A stretch of 64,000 nucleotides of DNA from Roseisolibacter agri (lineage in GTDB: Bacteria; Gemmatimonadota; Gemmatimonadetes; Gemmatimonadales; Gemmatimonadaceae): assembly GCF_030159095.1 (NCBI RefSeq), contig NZ_BRXS01000005.1, positions 593,050 to 657,049 on the forward strand. Reading direction: 5' to 3'. Positions 1 through 9,405 of the stretch are shown here, in pieces. The position numbers and the translations under genes were made by a program. The first letter of the stretch is position 1. Every line of letters starts with the position of its first letter. The notes beneath the pieces are model-generated. The model saw only the letters and a list, made by a program, of their open reading frames with translations. It was not told where the DNA came from and did no database searches.

Positions 1-120
1 GGCGGGGAGACCAGCCCCCCGGTGGGGAGCGGAAGCGCGGCGGACGAAAGGCTCATCGACTGGGTGCTGCGGTCGGTGGGTGGGGTCGCCCCAGACAACG
101 CGGGCGCCCCCAGGAACGTT

Positions 121-134
121 GGGCCGGCCGGCCC
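121..134. terminator. GC palindrome downstream of HD gene, possible terminator
   Basis: A perfect 14-base palindrome (GGGCCGGCCGGCCC) lies 21 bases beyond the stop of the minus-strand HD-domain gene. It has no T-tract, so a terminator role is only inferred from position. No gene can be supported in bases 1-155. Confidence 0.3.
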
Positions 135-155
135 CGGCGGGGAGGACCGCACCGA

Positions 156-728
156 TCACAGCCCCAGCGCCTGCGATTCGGCCTGCATGGCCGCGATCAC
201 GAACCGCACGTGCTCGTCGAGGTCGACGCCCAGCTCGGCCGCCCCGTTGATCACGTCGTCGCGGTTCACGCCGCGGGCGAAGGCCTTGTCCTTCATCTTC
301 TTCCGTACACCGCCGGCGTCCACGTCGTGCACCGACCGCGACGGCTTCACGAGCGCCGTGGCCGTGATCAGCCCCGTCAGCTCGTCGACCGCGAACAGCG
401 TCCGGGCCATGCGCGTCCGGCGCGGGACGCCCGTGTAGTCGGCGTGGCCGAGGATCGCGTCGCAGACGTCGTCGGGATAGCCGGCGGCGCGCAGCAGCCG
501 CACGCCCTCGCTCGGGTGCTCCTCGGTCGGCGAGCGGCCGGCGTTGGGCCAGCGCTCGTAGTCGAAGTCGTGGAGCAGCCCGGCCAGCCCCCAGCGCTCC
601 TCGTCCTCGCCGAAGTGCCGGGCGTAGGCGCGCATCGCCGCCTCGACGGCGAGCATGTGCTTCCGGAGCGACTCGGACTGCGTGTACTCCTGGACGAGCG
701 CCAGGGCGTCAGCGCGGGAGGGGAGCAT
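156..728 (-). CDS. HD-domain (HDIG-type) phosphohydrolase-like protein
   Basis: A 190-residue soluble protein of the HD metal-dependent phosphohydrolase superfamily. The metal-ligand pattern is visible as H24, H53-D54 (in LLHDFDYERW), H95 (GHADYTG) and D115 (AVDELTG). The open frame continues 56 codons upstream, but that part is low-complexity Pro/Arg sequence. The ATG at 728 begins the conserved part and gives a family-like length. Single-domain proteins of this kind in many bacteria are uncharacterised putative hydrolases, so the substrate is unknown. It is monocistronic and divergent from the SusC-like gene, with 435 bases between them. Confidence 0.85.
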   Translation of the reverse strand: MLPSRADALALVQEYTQSESLRKHMLAVEAAMRAYARHFGEDEERWGLAGLLHDFDYERWPNAGRSPTEEHPSEGVRLLRAAGYPDDVCDAILGHADYTGVPRRTRMARTLFAVDELTGLITATALVKPSRSVHDVDAGGVRKKMKDKAFARGVNRDDVINGAAELGVDLDEHVRFVIAAMQAESQALGL

Positions 729-921
729 CGGGCGCGGCGCGGGGCAGGGGACGAGCGGGGACGGGGAAGTTAACCCGAAAGGCGGGCTGATGGTGCCAGG
801 GCGCGCGGTCGCTGCCTCGCGGCAGGCGAACACTGATCGGTGTCGTCGCGCCGCCCTCGCCGGGTCTGGGAGTCGATGGGCCGCGCGCCAGCCCACCTAT
901 CGTCGCTCGAAAATCTTTGGC

Positions 922-950
922 TTGCGGCATCGCGCGAGCTGTGACACTTA
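922..950 (+). promoter_or_regulatory. Weak sigma-70-like promoter candidate for the susCD operon
   Basis: TTGCGG (922-927), 17 bases, then CACTTA (945-950). Spacing is ideal but both boxes match the consensus only partly. Its position in front of the C-rich leader fits a start for the SusC-SusD transcript. Confidence 0.25.
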
Positions 951-1152
951 GAGGCGGCACAGTCCGCTGCCCCTTCCTCCCGTCCCCACCGGCCGCTCGC
1001 CCTCTCCCCTCCCGAGCGTTCCGCCCGCCTGCCCGTCCGTTCGCTCGTCCGCCGCGCCCGCTGTCGCGCGGACCCTCCCGCTCGCCCTTCCCGCTCGCCC
1101 TTCCCGCCGCCCTCGCGTCCGGCTCCGTGCCGACGCGCTCGTCCCACCCATC

Positions 1153-1160
1153 GAGGAGGT
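1153..1160 (+). promoter_or_regulatory. Shine-Dalgarno of the SusC-like gene
   Basis: GAGGAGGT lies just upstream of the GTG at 1164. It decides this GTG start, since no ATG lies at a suitable distance and the encoded signal peptide begins directly after it. Confidence 0.7.
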
Positions 1161-1163
1161 AGT

Positions 1164-4100
1164 GTGTCCGTACGAAGGTCATTGGCACCGCTCACGGCCG
1201 GCCTGGCCACCGTGGCCGTCACGGCGACGGCCGCCGGCGCGCAGCAGCTCGGTCGTGCCCGCGTGAGCGGCTCCGTCACCGACGCCACCACGTCGCGCCC
1301 GATCGCCGGCGTCACCGTCCGCATCGTCGGCACCAGCTTCGCGGCGGTCACCGACAGCAGCGGACGGTTCACCATCGCGAACGCGGCCGTCGGCCAGTTC
1401 AACGTCGAGGCGCGTCGCATCGGCTACGGCGTGAGCGTGCAGGACAACGTCCGCCTCGTGCGCGACAGCACGGTCACGCTGAACTTCCGCCTCGTCGACA
1501 ACCCACTGCGCCTGCAGAGCGTCGTCGTCTCCGGCACGGTGGAGGCGACGCAGAACGTGAAGACGCCGTTCACGGTCGCCACGCTGACGGCGGCCGACCT
1601 GCCGGTGGCGCCGGTCACGTCGGCCGCCAGCGTCGTGCAGGGGAAGGTCGCCGGCGTGCAGGTCATCCGCGGCGGTGGCGGTCCCGGCTCGGGCGTCACG
1701 ATCCAGCTGCGCACGCCCACCAGCCAGTTCAAGACCACCAGCCCGCTCTACGTGGTCGACGGCGTCGTGCAGAACACGCAGACGGGCGTGACCACGCGCG
1801 ACATCGCCACCGACGACATCGCGAGCGTCGAGGTGATCAAGGGCGCGGCCGCCGCGTCGCTCTACGGGTCGATGGGCGCCAACGGCGTCATCTCGATCAC
1901 CACGAACCGCGGCAACAACCTCGCGCTCAACACGACGCAGTTCACGGTGCGCACCGAGGCCGGCATGAACTCGTTCACCAACGAGTTCACGAAGCCCGCG
2001 TATCACCACTACCGGACGAACGCGGCCGGCGGGTACGTCAACGCCGCGGGGCGCGACACGACGCGCCGCGGGCGCGTGGCCGACGTGGTGGCGTTCAAGG
2101 ACAACCCGTACGTCGACCCGCTCTTCAATCCGGCCAAGGAGTTCTTCAACGCCGGCACGTTCAACCGCGTCGGCGTCACCCTGCAACAGAACCTGCCGTC
2201 GACGAACTTCGCGATCTCGTACAACCGCCAGCACGACGGCGGCGTCGTGTTCGAGTCGGACGGGTTCCACCAGCAGACGCTGCGCGTGAACGTCGACCAC
2301 CGCCGCGGCGACCGGCTGCAGCTCAACGTCGGGGCGTTTCACTCCCGTGGCACGGTGGACGAGCCGGCGATCGCGTGGGACAGCTTCTTCTCGATCGACC
2401 CCGACGTCAACATCAACCGCAAGACGCCGGACGGGTTGTACGTCGTGCTTCCCGACTCGAACAGCACGATCGTCAACCCGCTCTACCGGCAGCAGATCTA
2501 CCAGGACTGGCTGACGCGCCGCGCGCGCACGCAGCTGAGCACCAACGCGACGCTGAAGCTGACGAGCTGGCTCAACGGCAACGCGAACATCAACTACGAC
2601 CGGTCGGACCAGTCGTTCGAGAACTACATCCCGCGCGGCATCCTCGGCACGGACGGGCAGACGCCGACGCTGGGCACCTTCGAGCGCGAGAACGACATCG
2701 TCGAGGGGATCAACGGCACCGTCGGCCTGACCGCGACGCACACGTTCGGCCGGCTGACGCCGCGCCTCTCGGTGCAGGCGCTCTCGCGCCGCGAGCAGAA
2801 CCCGTTCACCGAGGCGATCGCCACCGACTTCTCCGTCGCCGGCGTGCGCGACCTCGACGTGGGCCAGACGCGGACGATCGAGTCGTCGTTCACGGACCGC
2901 CGCCTGTCGAGCGTGCTGTCGAGTCTCAACCTCGACTACGCGGACAAGCTGATCGGCGACTTCAGCGTCCAGCGCGAGGGCAACTCCCTCTACGGGCCCG
3001 AGTCGCGCTGGAACAACTGGTACCGCGCGAGCGGCGCCTACCGGATGGCCGAGGAGGCGTGGTGGCCGCTGGCGGCGGTCAACGAGTTCAAGCTCCGCTA
3101 CTCGTACGGCACCGCCGGCAACCGGCCGAGCTTCTACGATCAGTACGAGACGCTCGAGTTGGCGGCCGGCGGCCTGCCCACGCGCCAGTCCTTCGGCAAC
3201 GCGAAGCTGCGGCCCGAGGTTGCGCGCGAGCACGAGTTCGGGATAGACGCGATCGTGAAGAACCGCGTGTCGCTCTCCCTGGTGTATGCGCGCCAGGTGA
3301 CGAGCGACAACATCATCAGCATGCCGCTGCCGGCGCTGAGCGGGTTCAACACGCAGGAGCAGAACGTCGGCAAGGTCAGCGGCCACACGCTCGAGGCGAC
3401 GCTCCAGGCGCAGCTGCTGCAGCGCGGCCGGTTCTCGTGGGACGTCAACCTCGTCGCCGACCGCTCGCGCACCCGGCTGCGCGAGTTCGGCCGCTCGTGC
3501 TACGGCGACGGCATCCGGTGGCGCTGCGACGGGTCGAACGTCGACGAGATGTGGGGCGAGAAGTTCATGTACTCGACCGACGACCTCCCGGCGTGGCACG
3601 CGAGCTCGAAGGACGCCTTCCAGGTCAACGACGACGGCGTGCTGGTCGCCGTCGGCCGCGGCAACAGCTACCGCGACGGCGTGACGAAGAACCTGTGGGG
3701 CACCACCGTCGTCGTCGACGGCCGCAGCTACGCGTGGGGCCGCCCGATCCTCCAGAAGGACTCGCTCGGCAACAACCTGTTCACGCGCATCGGCCGCTCG
3801 TTCCCGAGCATGAACTACGGTTTCCAGAACACGGTGCGGTTCCGCGACCTGCAGGTCTACGCCTCGTTCCACGGCCAGGTCGGCGGGAACGTGTACAACA
3901 ACATCAAGCAGGCGCTCTACCAGTCGACCGACCACAACGACGTGGTGCAGGCGGGCAAGCCGGAGGAGCTGAAGAAGCCGATCCAGTACTACACGGCCGC
4001 CGACGGCCTGTCGAGCAACAACGCGAACTACAACTCGTACTTCGTGGAGAGCGGCACCTACATGAAGCTCGGCGAGCTCTCCGTCCGGTACACGATCCCG

Positions 4101-4292
4101 CAGCGGCTGCTCGGGGCGCTGGGGCGCACTGGCGTCGACCGGGCGTCGCTCGAGCTGGTCGGGCGCGACCTGTTCACCTGGACCAACTACACGGGCATCG
4201 ACCCGGAGGCGGGCTCCCCCGCGGTGCGCGTCGACAACGCCAACTATCCCATGTACCGCGTGTTCAGCGCCGCCGTCAACTTGACCTTCTGA
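1164..4292 (+). CDS. SusC/RagA-type TonB-linked outer-membrane receptor
   Basis: A 1042-residue outer-membrane beta-barrel that, with its SusD-like partner, should import an oligomeric nutrient (glycan or peptide) using TonB energy. After a signal peptide ending near AAGAQQ (about residue 26) comes a carboxypeptidase-regulatory-like domain (about 32-115), then a plug (about 130-255) with the SusC hallmarks YVVDGVV (196-202) and VIKGAAAASLYG (224-235). The rest is barrel, ending in a C-terminal aromatic (AAVNLTF). The start is GTG with a good Shine-Dalgarno. There is no STN signalling domain and no adjacent sigma/anti-sigma pair, unlike the receptor at 20054. The SusD gene starts 4 bases after the stop, so the two form an operon. 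The transported substrate cannot be read from the sequence because no glycanase gene is adjacent. Confidence 0.93.
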   Translation: MSVRRSLAPLTAGLATVAVTATAAGAQQLGRARVSGSVTDATTSRPIAGVTVRIVGTSFAAVTDSSGRFTIANAAVGQFNVEARRIGYGVSVQDNVRLVRDSTVTLNFRLVDNPLRLQSVVVSGTVEATQNVKTPFTVATLTAADLPVAPVTSAASVVQGKVAGVQVIRGGGGPGSGVTIQLRTPTSQFKTTSPLYVVDGVVQNTQTGVTTRDIATDDIASVEVIKGAAAASLYGSMGANGVISITTNRGNNLALNTTQFTVRTEAGMNSFTNEFTKPAYHHYRTNAAGGYVNAAGRDTTRRGRVADVVAFKDNPYVDPLFNPAKEFFNAGTFNRVGVTLQQNLPSTNFAISYNRQHDGGVVFESDGFHQQTLRVNVDHRRGDRLQLNVGAFHSRGTVDEPAIAWDSFFSIDPDVNINRKTPDGLYVVLPDSNSTIVNPLYRQQIYQDWLTRRARTQLSTNATLKLTSWLNGNANINYDRSDQSFENYIPRGILGTDGQTPTLGTFERENDIVEGINGTVGLTATHTFGRLTPRLSVQALSRREQNPFTEAIATDFSVAGVRDLDVGQTRTIESSFTDRRLSSVLSSLNLDYADKLIGDFSVQREGNSLYGPESRWNNWYRASGAYRMAEEAWWPLAAVNEFKLRYSYGTAGNRPSFYDQYETLELAAGGLPTRQSFGNAKLRPEVAREHEFGIDAIVKNRVSLSLVYARQVTSDNIISMPLPALSGFNTQEQNVGKVSGHTLEATLQAQLLQRGRFSWDVNLVADRSRTRLREFGRSCYGDGIRWRCDGSNVDEMWGEKFMYSTDDLPAWHASSKDAFQVNDDGVLVAVGRGNSYRDGVTKNLWGTTVVVDGRSYAWGRPILQKDSLGNNLFTRIGRSFPSMNYGFQNTVRFRDLQVYASFHGQVGGNVYNNIKQALYQSTDHNDVVQAGKPEELKKPIQYYTAADGLSSNNANYNSYFVESGTYMKLGELSVRYTIPQRLLGALGRTGVDRASLELVGRDLFTWTNYTGIDPEAGSPAVRVDNANYPMYRVFSAAVNLTF

Positions 4293-4296
4293 GCCG

Positions 4297-5880
4297 ATGC
4301 GTTCCCTCCTCACGAATCGCCGGGGCGTGCGTCGCCTCGGCGCCGCGCTCGGGGCCGCGACGCTCGTCGGCGCCGCCGCGTGCATGAACCTCGACGTCAC
4401 GAACTCGGACACCCCGGAGCTCGACGACGTCTTCACGAACGGCTCGAACCTCGAGCAGAACGCCGGCCTGGCCTTCCGCAACTTCTGGGGCGTGACCCAG
4501 GGCGCGCGGACCAACTCGACGTACCCCGTCGTGCAGCTCGGCGCCCTGGCCGAGATCACGACGGGCACGGCGACCGCCACCTGGGAGGTGATCCAGGAGC
4601 CGCGCGTCCGCTACAACAACACCGACGCCGGCCAGTGGCTGGGCCGCAAGCCGTGGTACGACCTGTACGAGGTCATCGCCACCGAGACCGACGCGCTCAA
4701 GGCGCTCGACGCCGGCGTGCGCGTGGGCGCCGTGAACGCGACGACGCCCAACGGCGCCGACACGCCGCGCGCCCGCGTCTTCTCGCGCTTCCTGCTCGGC
4801 GCCTCGCAGGTCTACCTCGGGATCATGTACGACAAGGCCTTCGTCTCGGACGAGACCTACGATCCCGCCACCTACAAGTTCGAGTTCTCGCCGTACCAGG
4901 AGGTCGCGAAGGCCGGCATGGCGCAGCTGGAGAAGGCGGTCGCCGAGGCGAAGGCGGCGCCGACGAACTTCACGCTGCCGATCGAGTGGGTGAACCAGCA
5001 GACGATCAACCGCGACGAGCTGGTTCGCATCATGAACGGCTACATCCTGCGCGGGCTGGTCTACACGGCCCGCACGCCGCAGGAGCGCGCGGCGGTCGAC
5101 TGGAACCGGGTGCTCACCCTCACCGCGGCGCCGAACGTCATCACGAAGGACTTCGGCGCGCAGGCCGACCAGACGAAGTCGGGCACGACGAGCGCGTGGC
5201 TGCAGTACACGCAGCTGATGACCGACGCCCGCATCGACAACCACTTCGTCGGCATCGCCGACACGTCGAACGCGTACCAGCAGTGGCTGGCCCTCCCGTT
5301 CGAGCAGAAGGGGGAGATCCAGGTCCGGACGCTCGACCGCCGCATCCACGGCGCGGGCGGCCCGGCCACGGCCGGCAAGTACTTCGCCCAGGCGACGTCC
5401 CAGACGATGTCGACCACGCGCGGCACGTCGCCGCACTCGCGCTACCGCGGCGTGCGGTACGGCACCAACTACTACCAGACCGGCTTCATCCCGACCATGA
5501 CGCTGGTCGAGATGGACATGCTGCGCGCGGAGGCGCTCATCCGCCTCGGCCGGGCGGCGGAGGCGGTGCCGCTGATCAACAAGACGCGCGTCGCGATCGG
5601 CGAGCTGCCGCCCGTCACGGCCGCCGGCACCGGCACGCGCCCGACGTGCGTGCCGCGCAAGACGAACGGCGAGTGCGGCGACCTGCTGGACGCCATGCTC
5701 TACGAGAAGCGCATGGAGCTGCACGCGGTCGAGGCGATCCTGCACTGGGCCGACTGGCGAGCGTTCGGCAAGCTGCCGAAGGGGAGCCTGATGCAGCTGC
5801 CCGTCACCGGCCGCGAGCTGCAGACGCTCGGGCTGCCGGTCTACTCGTTCGGCGGGGACCTGCCGGGGAGCGCGCCGTAA
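4297..5880 (+). CDS. SusD/RagB-type nutrient-binding lipoprotein
   Basis: A 527-residue surface lipoprotein partner of the SusC-like receptor. The lipobox is GAAAC with the acylated cysteine at residue 29. The body has the SusD/RagB architecture: TPR-like helical segments and the C-terminal pattern around residue 400 (MTLVEMDMLRAEALIRLGR) typical of the family. In SusCD complexes this protein forms the lid that captures substrate. There is no Shine-Dalgarno in the 4-base gap, so translational coupling to the upstream gene is likely. A 64-base palindrome follows the stop. Confidence 0.92.
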   Translation: MRSLLTNRRGVRRLGAALGAATLVGAAACMNLDVTNSDTPELDDVFTNGSNLEQNAGLAFRNFWGVTQGARTNSTYPVVQLGALAEITTGTATATWEVIQEPRVRYNNTDAGQWLGRKPWYDLYEVIATETDALKALDAGVRVGAVNATTPNGADTPRARVFSRFLLGASQVYLGIMYDKAFVSDETYDPATYKFEFSPYQEVAKAGMAQLEKAVAEAKAAPTNFTLPIEWVNQQTINRDELVRIMNGYILRGLVYTARTPQERAAVDWNRVLTLTAAPNVITKDFGAQADQTKSGTTSAWLQYTQLMTDARIDNHFVGIADTSNAYQQWLALPFEQKGEIQVRTLDRRIHGAGGPATAGKYFAQATSQTMSTTRGTSPHSRYRGVRYGTNYYQTGFIPTMTLVEMDMLRAEALIRLGRAAEAVPLINKTRVAIGELPPVTAAGTGTRPTCVPRKTNGECGDLLDAMLYEKRMELHAVEAILHWADWRAFGKLPKGSLMQLPVTGRELQTLGLPVYSFGGDLPGSAP

Positions 5881-5896
5881 CCGGGCGTCGTTCGCA

Positions 5897-5960
5897 CGGC
5901 CGTACGACGAACGGGCCGGGCCTCCCCGCGGGGAGGCCCGGCCCGTTCGTCGTACGGCCG
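5897..5960. terminator. 64-base perfect palindrome between convergent genes
   Basis: Arms 5897-5926 and 5931-5960 are perfectly complementary (30 bp) around CGCG, which is itself self-complementary. It sits between the SusD-like gene (+) and the small secreted protein gene (-), so it could end transcription from both sides. There is no T-tract on either side. Confidence 0.8.
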
Positions 5961-5970
5961 GCGCGTGCCG

Positions 5971-6423
5971 TTACTTGCTGTCCTCGGACAGGCCGCCGCA
6001 CGCGATGACGACGTCGCTGCCGCGCTCCTGCAGGATGTCCACGTGGTACGCGTCGCCGCTGGGCAGCGCGATCGGCAGGTTCACCGCGAGCGTCATCGAA
6101 CCGTCGCCGCGCGTCTGCAGCGGACGGTAGGCCGCGATCGGCCCGAGCTCCGCGCCGCGCTCCCCGCACTGGCCCTTGCGGATGATCCACCCGAGCTGCG
6201 CGTTGGCCGGGCCGTTGAGGATCTCCACCCGGGCGCGCGTCTCGCCGTCCTTCCGTCCCTTCGTGAGCGTCAGCGTGCCCTGCAGCCGACCGCCGCTCGA
6301 TGCCACCAGCGTGGCGACGACCTTCACGTCCTGGGCGCGCGGAGAGGCGTGCGGGGCGGGGCGCGTCGCCGACGCGAGCGCGGCGGCGGCGAGCATGGCG
6401 AGCGAGAGCGGCGACGCGATCAT
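5971..6423 (-). CDS. Hypothetical secreted protein
   Basis: A 150-residue protein with an N-terminal Sec signal peptide (hydrophobic segment about 5-18, Ala-rich cleavage region near residue 20-31). The mature part looks like a small beta-rich domain with strand-like segments such as VKVVATLVASSGGRLQGTLTL. It has only two cysteines (KGQC and IACGG), which could form a disulfide. I do not recognise the family. It is convergent with the susCD operon, which it meets across a long palindrome, and it lies downstream of the efflux operon with a 119-base gap. Confidence 0.65.
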   Translation of the reverse strand: MIASPLSLAMLAAAALASATRPAPHASPRAQDVKVVATLVASSGGRLQGTLTLTKGRKDGETRARVEILNGPANAQLGWIIRKGQCGERGAELGPIAAYRPLQTRGDGSMTLAVNLPIALPSGDAYHVDILQERGSDVVIACGGLSEDSK

Positions 6424-6542
6424 GGCGGTGGCGGACGGTGGGAGGACGGGAACTCGAGGCCCAACATACGGGCCGCGCCGACGATGTCGAGGGCGTCGCC
6501 GGCGGTCCGGCCGTTCGCGTGCCGTGCGCGATCAGCGCCCGA

Positions 6543-8141
6543 TCAGTGCGCGTCCACCGCCGCCGCCGCGCCGCCGCGGTTCCGCCGCAGCAGGAACACC
6601 GCCGGGATCACGCACAGGAACGACAGCAGGATGAACAGCCACGAGTCGTTGTAGGCGAGCATCGCGGCCTGCTTCTGCAGCGTCCCGTCGAGCGCGGCGT
6701 AGGCGCGCTGCTGCGCGTCCATGAGCGAGGCGCCCTTCGCCTGGAAGCCCATGACGAGCGCGCGGAAGCGCTCCTCGAACGCGGGGTTGCCGGCGTAGTA
6801 GTTCTGCACGAGGTCCACGCGGTGCAGCTGCGTGTGCCGCGTGAGGTACGTCCCCAGCACCGCGATGCCGAACGAGCCGCCGAGCTGGCGCGACAGGTTG
6901 ATGAGCCCCGACGCCTGCTGCGCCTCGTGCGGCTTGAGGCTCCCGAACGCGACGTTGTTGATGGGCGTGAACAGCAGCCCCAGCGCCGCGCCGCGGATGA
7001 TCAGCGCGTGGCGCGCGTCCACCTCTCCGGCGGCGACCGTCAGGTGCCCGAGGTCCCACATCGACCAGAGCATCAGCGCCATGCCGATCAGGATCAGCAC
7101 GCGCGCGTCGGCCTTGGGCTTCGCGCCGTTGAGCAGGAAGCCGCACACCACCGCCACCGCCGCCGTCGCGAGGCCGCCCGGCAGCATCGCGAGCCCGGTC
7201 TCCGTCGGCGTGAACCCGAGCACGCTCTGCGTGAAGAGCGGGAAGAGGATCGCGCCGCCGAACAGGCCGAAGCCGAGGATGACGAACAGCAGGATCGACG
7301 CGGCGAGGTTCCGGTTCTTCAGCACGCGCAGCTGGATCACCGGGTGCGTGTTGCGCGGCGACAGCTGCCACCAGAGCAGCCCGAGCAGCGACACCGCCGC
7401 GACGATCGACAGGTTCACGATGAGCTGGTCGGAGAACCAGTCGTGCGCGTTCCCCTCCTCCAGCACGTACTGCAGCGAGCCGACGCCCGCGATCAGCAGC
7501 GCGATGCCGAGCCAGTCCACCGGGCCGGTGCGGCGCTGGTGCTCCGGCGGGTCGTGCAGGAAGGTCGTCACCAGGAACGCCGAGACGATCCCGATCGGCA
7601 CGTTGATGAAGAAGCACCACGCCCACGCGTAGTTGTCGGTGATCCACCCGCCGAGCGTGGGGCCGATCGTGGGCGCGACGATGATGCCGAGCAGGAAGAT
7701 CGCCTGGACGATGCCCTGCTCCTCCTTCGGGAAGATCTGGCGCAGCGTCGCCTGCGCGGTGGAGAGCAGCGCCGCGCCGCCCGCGCCCTGCAGCAGCCGC
7801 CACGCCACCAGCTCGCCGAGGCTGCTGGCGGTGCCGCACAGGAACGACGCGACGATGAACAGCACGATCGAGAACGTCAGGTAGCGCTTGCGCCCGAACG
7901 TCTCGGTGAAGAACGCGGTCATCGGCAGCACGACGACGTTCGCCAGGATGTACGACGTGCTCACCCAGGCGATCTCGGTCGACGTGGCGCCGAGGTTCCC
8001 GGCCATCTGCGGCAGCGCGACGTTGATGATGGTGGTGTCGAGCACCTCCATCACCGCGGCCGTGATCAGGCCGAGCAGGATCAGCCAGCGGTACTTCTCG
8101 ATGCCCTCCGCGTGCGCGGAGGGCGGGACGGCGGTAGCCAT
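6543..8141 (-). CDS. EmrB/QacA-type MFS drug:proton antiporter (DHA2, 14 TM)
   Basis: A 532-residue inner-membrane exporter, the pump subunit of an EmrAB-TolC-like tripartite system. Visible family motifs are LDTTIINVALP in the first helix (DHA2 motif D1) and GIIVAPTIGPTLGGW (antiporter motif C). The length and roughly 14 hydrophobic segments are normal for DHA2. It is the last gene of a minus-strand operon tetR-tolC-emrA-emrB, starting 25 bases after the adaptor stop. Substrates are probably hydrophobic toxicants, but this is inferred from the family only. Confidence 0.92.
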   Translation of the reverse strand: MATAVPPSAHAEGIEKYRWLILLGLITAAVMEVLDTTIINVALPQMAGNLGATSTEIAWVSTSYILANVVVLPMTAFFTETFGRKRYLTFSIVLFIVASFLCGTASSLGELVAWRLLQGAGGAALLSTAQATLRQIFPKEEQGIVQAIFLLGIIVAPTIGPTLGGWITDNYAWAWCFFINVPIGIVSAFLVTTFLHDPPEHQRRTGPVDWLGIALLIAGVGSLQYVLEEGNAHDWFSDQLIVNLSIVAAVSLLGLLWWQLSPRNTHPVIQLRVLKNRNLAASILLFVILGFGLFGGAILFPLFTQSVLGFTPTETGLAMLPGGLATAAVAVVCGFLLNGAKPKADARVLILIGMALMLWSMWDLGHLTVAAGEVDARHALIIRGAALGLLFTPINNVAFGSLKPHEAQQASGLINLSRQLGGSFGIAVLGTYLTRHTQLHRVDLVQNYYAGNPAFEERFRALVMGFQAKGASLMDAQQRAYAALDGTLQKQAAMLAYNDSWLFILLSFLCVIPAVFLLRRNRGGAAAAVDAH

Positions 8142-8166
8142 GATGCGTGGCGCGTCAGCCGTTGAC

Positions 8167-9405
8167 TCAGCGCGTGCGGGCGTGCGCGATGACGCTCATG
8201 CCCGGGCGCAGCGGCCGCTCGGCGCCGAGGCCGCGCGTCACCTTGATGCGCACCGGCACGCGCTGCACGACCTTGGTGAAGTTGCCCGTCGCGTTGTCGG
8301 GCGGCAGCAGCGCGAAGCGCGCGCCGGTGGCCGAGCCGATGCTCTCGACGACGCCCTCGACCTTCGCGCCCTCGTAGGCGTCGACGTCGATCTCCACCGG
8401 CTGCCCGACGCGCAGGCCGCGCAGCTGCGTCTCCTTGTAGTTGGCCGTCACCCACACGCCCGTGTCGGCGACGATCGACATCAGCGTCTGACCCGGCTGC
8501 ACGAGCTGCCCGACCTCGACGGTCTTCTTGGAGACGTGGCCCGACGCGGGCGCCGTGACCTTCGTGTACGAGAGCTGCAGCGCGGCGTTCTCGCGCTGCG
8601 CCTGCGCGCCCGCGAGGCGCGCGCGCGCCAGCCGCACGCCAGCCTGCGCGTTCTCGACGCCCGCGCCGGTGGCCGTGGTCTGCCGCTGCGTGGCCGCGAG
8701 CTGCGCGCGCGCGACCGCGACGGCGGCGCGCGCCGCGTCGAGGCTCTGCTGCGACACGATCTGCTGCGCCGCGAGCTCCTGGTAGCGGCGGAAGTCGCTC
8801 TCGGCGCGCGCGAGCGTCGCCCGCGCGGCCTCCACCTGCGCGCGGCCCGCGGCGGTCTGGCTGGACGCGGTCTGCACCTGCGCCTCGGCCTGACCGACCT
8901 GGCCGCCGGTGCCGGCCGTCGCTTGCGCGGCGGCCAGGTCGGCCTCCGCCTGCGACAGGCGCACGCGGTACTCGGCGTCGTCGATCTGCACCAGCGGCGC
9001 GCCGCCGGCGACGGTCTGGTTCTCGACCACGTTGACGGCGCTCACGTAGCCGCCGACCTTCGCGATCACCGGCACGATGTGGCCGTCGACCTGCGCGTTG
9101 TCGGTGGACTCGTGCGCCTGCGCGTACATCCACTGCTTGCCGCCCCACGCCGCGCCCGCGAGCACGAGCACGGCGACGACGGGCAGCACGACGTTGCGAC
9201 GCGAGCCCTTCGCAGGGGCCGCCGGGGCGGCGGGCGCGGCGGCGGGTGGCAGCGGCGCGATCGGCGTGGGCTCCTCGCGGCGTGGCGACTGGGCGGTGGC
9301 GGCGGACATGCGGATCTCCGGACGGAAAGCGGCGGCGGGCGCGGACGGCGACCCGGACGTGGGGGAGGGCGAATCGGGATGCGGGCGCGTCATCTCGCGG
9401 CTCAT
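8167..9405 (-). CDS. EmrA/HlyD-type periplasmic adaptor of the efflux pump
   Basis: A 412-residue membrane-fusion protein linking the MFS pump to TolC. A Pro/Ala-rich cytoplasmic tail (1-70) is followed by one membrane helix (about 71-88) and the STDNAQVDGHIVPV barrel/lipoyl start typical of EmrA. Next come a long Ala/Gln-rich coiled-coil hairpin (about 145-275) and a C-terminal barrel (VEVGQLVQPGQTLMSIV onward). The ATG at 9405 is chosen because its ATGA overlaps the stop of the upstream tolC-like gene. An internal ATG at 9309 is the alternative. The 70-residue N-terminal tail is longer than usual for the family. Confidence 0.9.
   Translation of the reverse strand: MSREMTRPHPDSPSPTSGSPSAPAAAFRPEIRMSAATAQSPRREEPTPIAPLPPAAAPAAPAAPAKGSRRNVVLPVVAVLVLAGAAWGGKQWMYAQAHESTDNAQVDGHIVPVIAKVGGYVSAVNVVENQTVAGGAPLVQIDDAEYRVRLSQAEADLAAAQATAGTGGQVGQAEAQVQTASSQTAAGRAQVEAARATLARAESDFRRYQELAAQQIVSQQSLDAARAAVAVARAQLAATQRQTTATGAGVENAQAGVRLARARLAGAQAQRENAALQLSYTKVTAPASGHVSKKTVEVGQLVQPGQTLMSIVADTGVWVTANYKETQLRGLRVGQPVEIDVDAYEGAKVEGVVESIGSATGARFALLPPDNATGNFTKVVQRVPVRIKVTRGLGAERPLRPGMSVIAHARTR

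Larger units (their letters stand above)
729..1163. other. Intergenic region with promoter candidate and C-rich leader
   Basis: This 435-base divergent spacer contains no convincing coding sequence. Bases 960-1150 are strongly C-rich on the plus strand and G-poor compared with the surroundings. They include a 13-base unit (CCCGCTCGCCCTT) repeated in tandem at 1077-1089 and 1090-1102. The stretch would be a long, weakly structured C-rich 5' leader of the SusC-like mRNA, as Rho-loading sites are, but that role is inference. Confidence 0.5.

Noticed and set aside
1179..4580. 1133-codon open frame antisense to the SusC-like gene
   Set aside because: Arg/Ala/Asp/Val low complexity without domains. 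It mirrors the GC-rich codon pattern of the real gene on the other strand.
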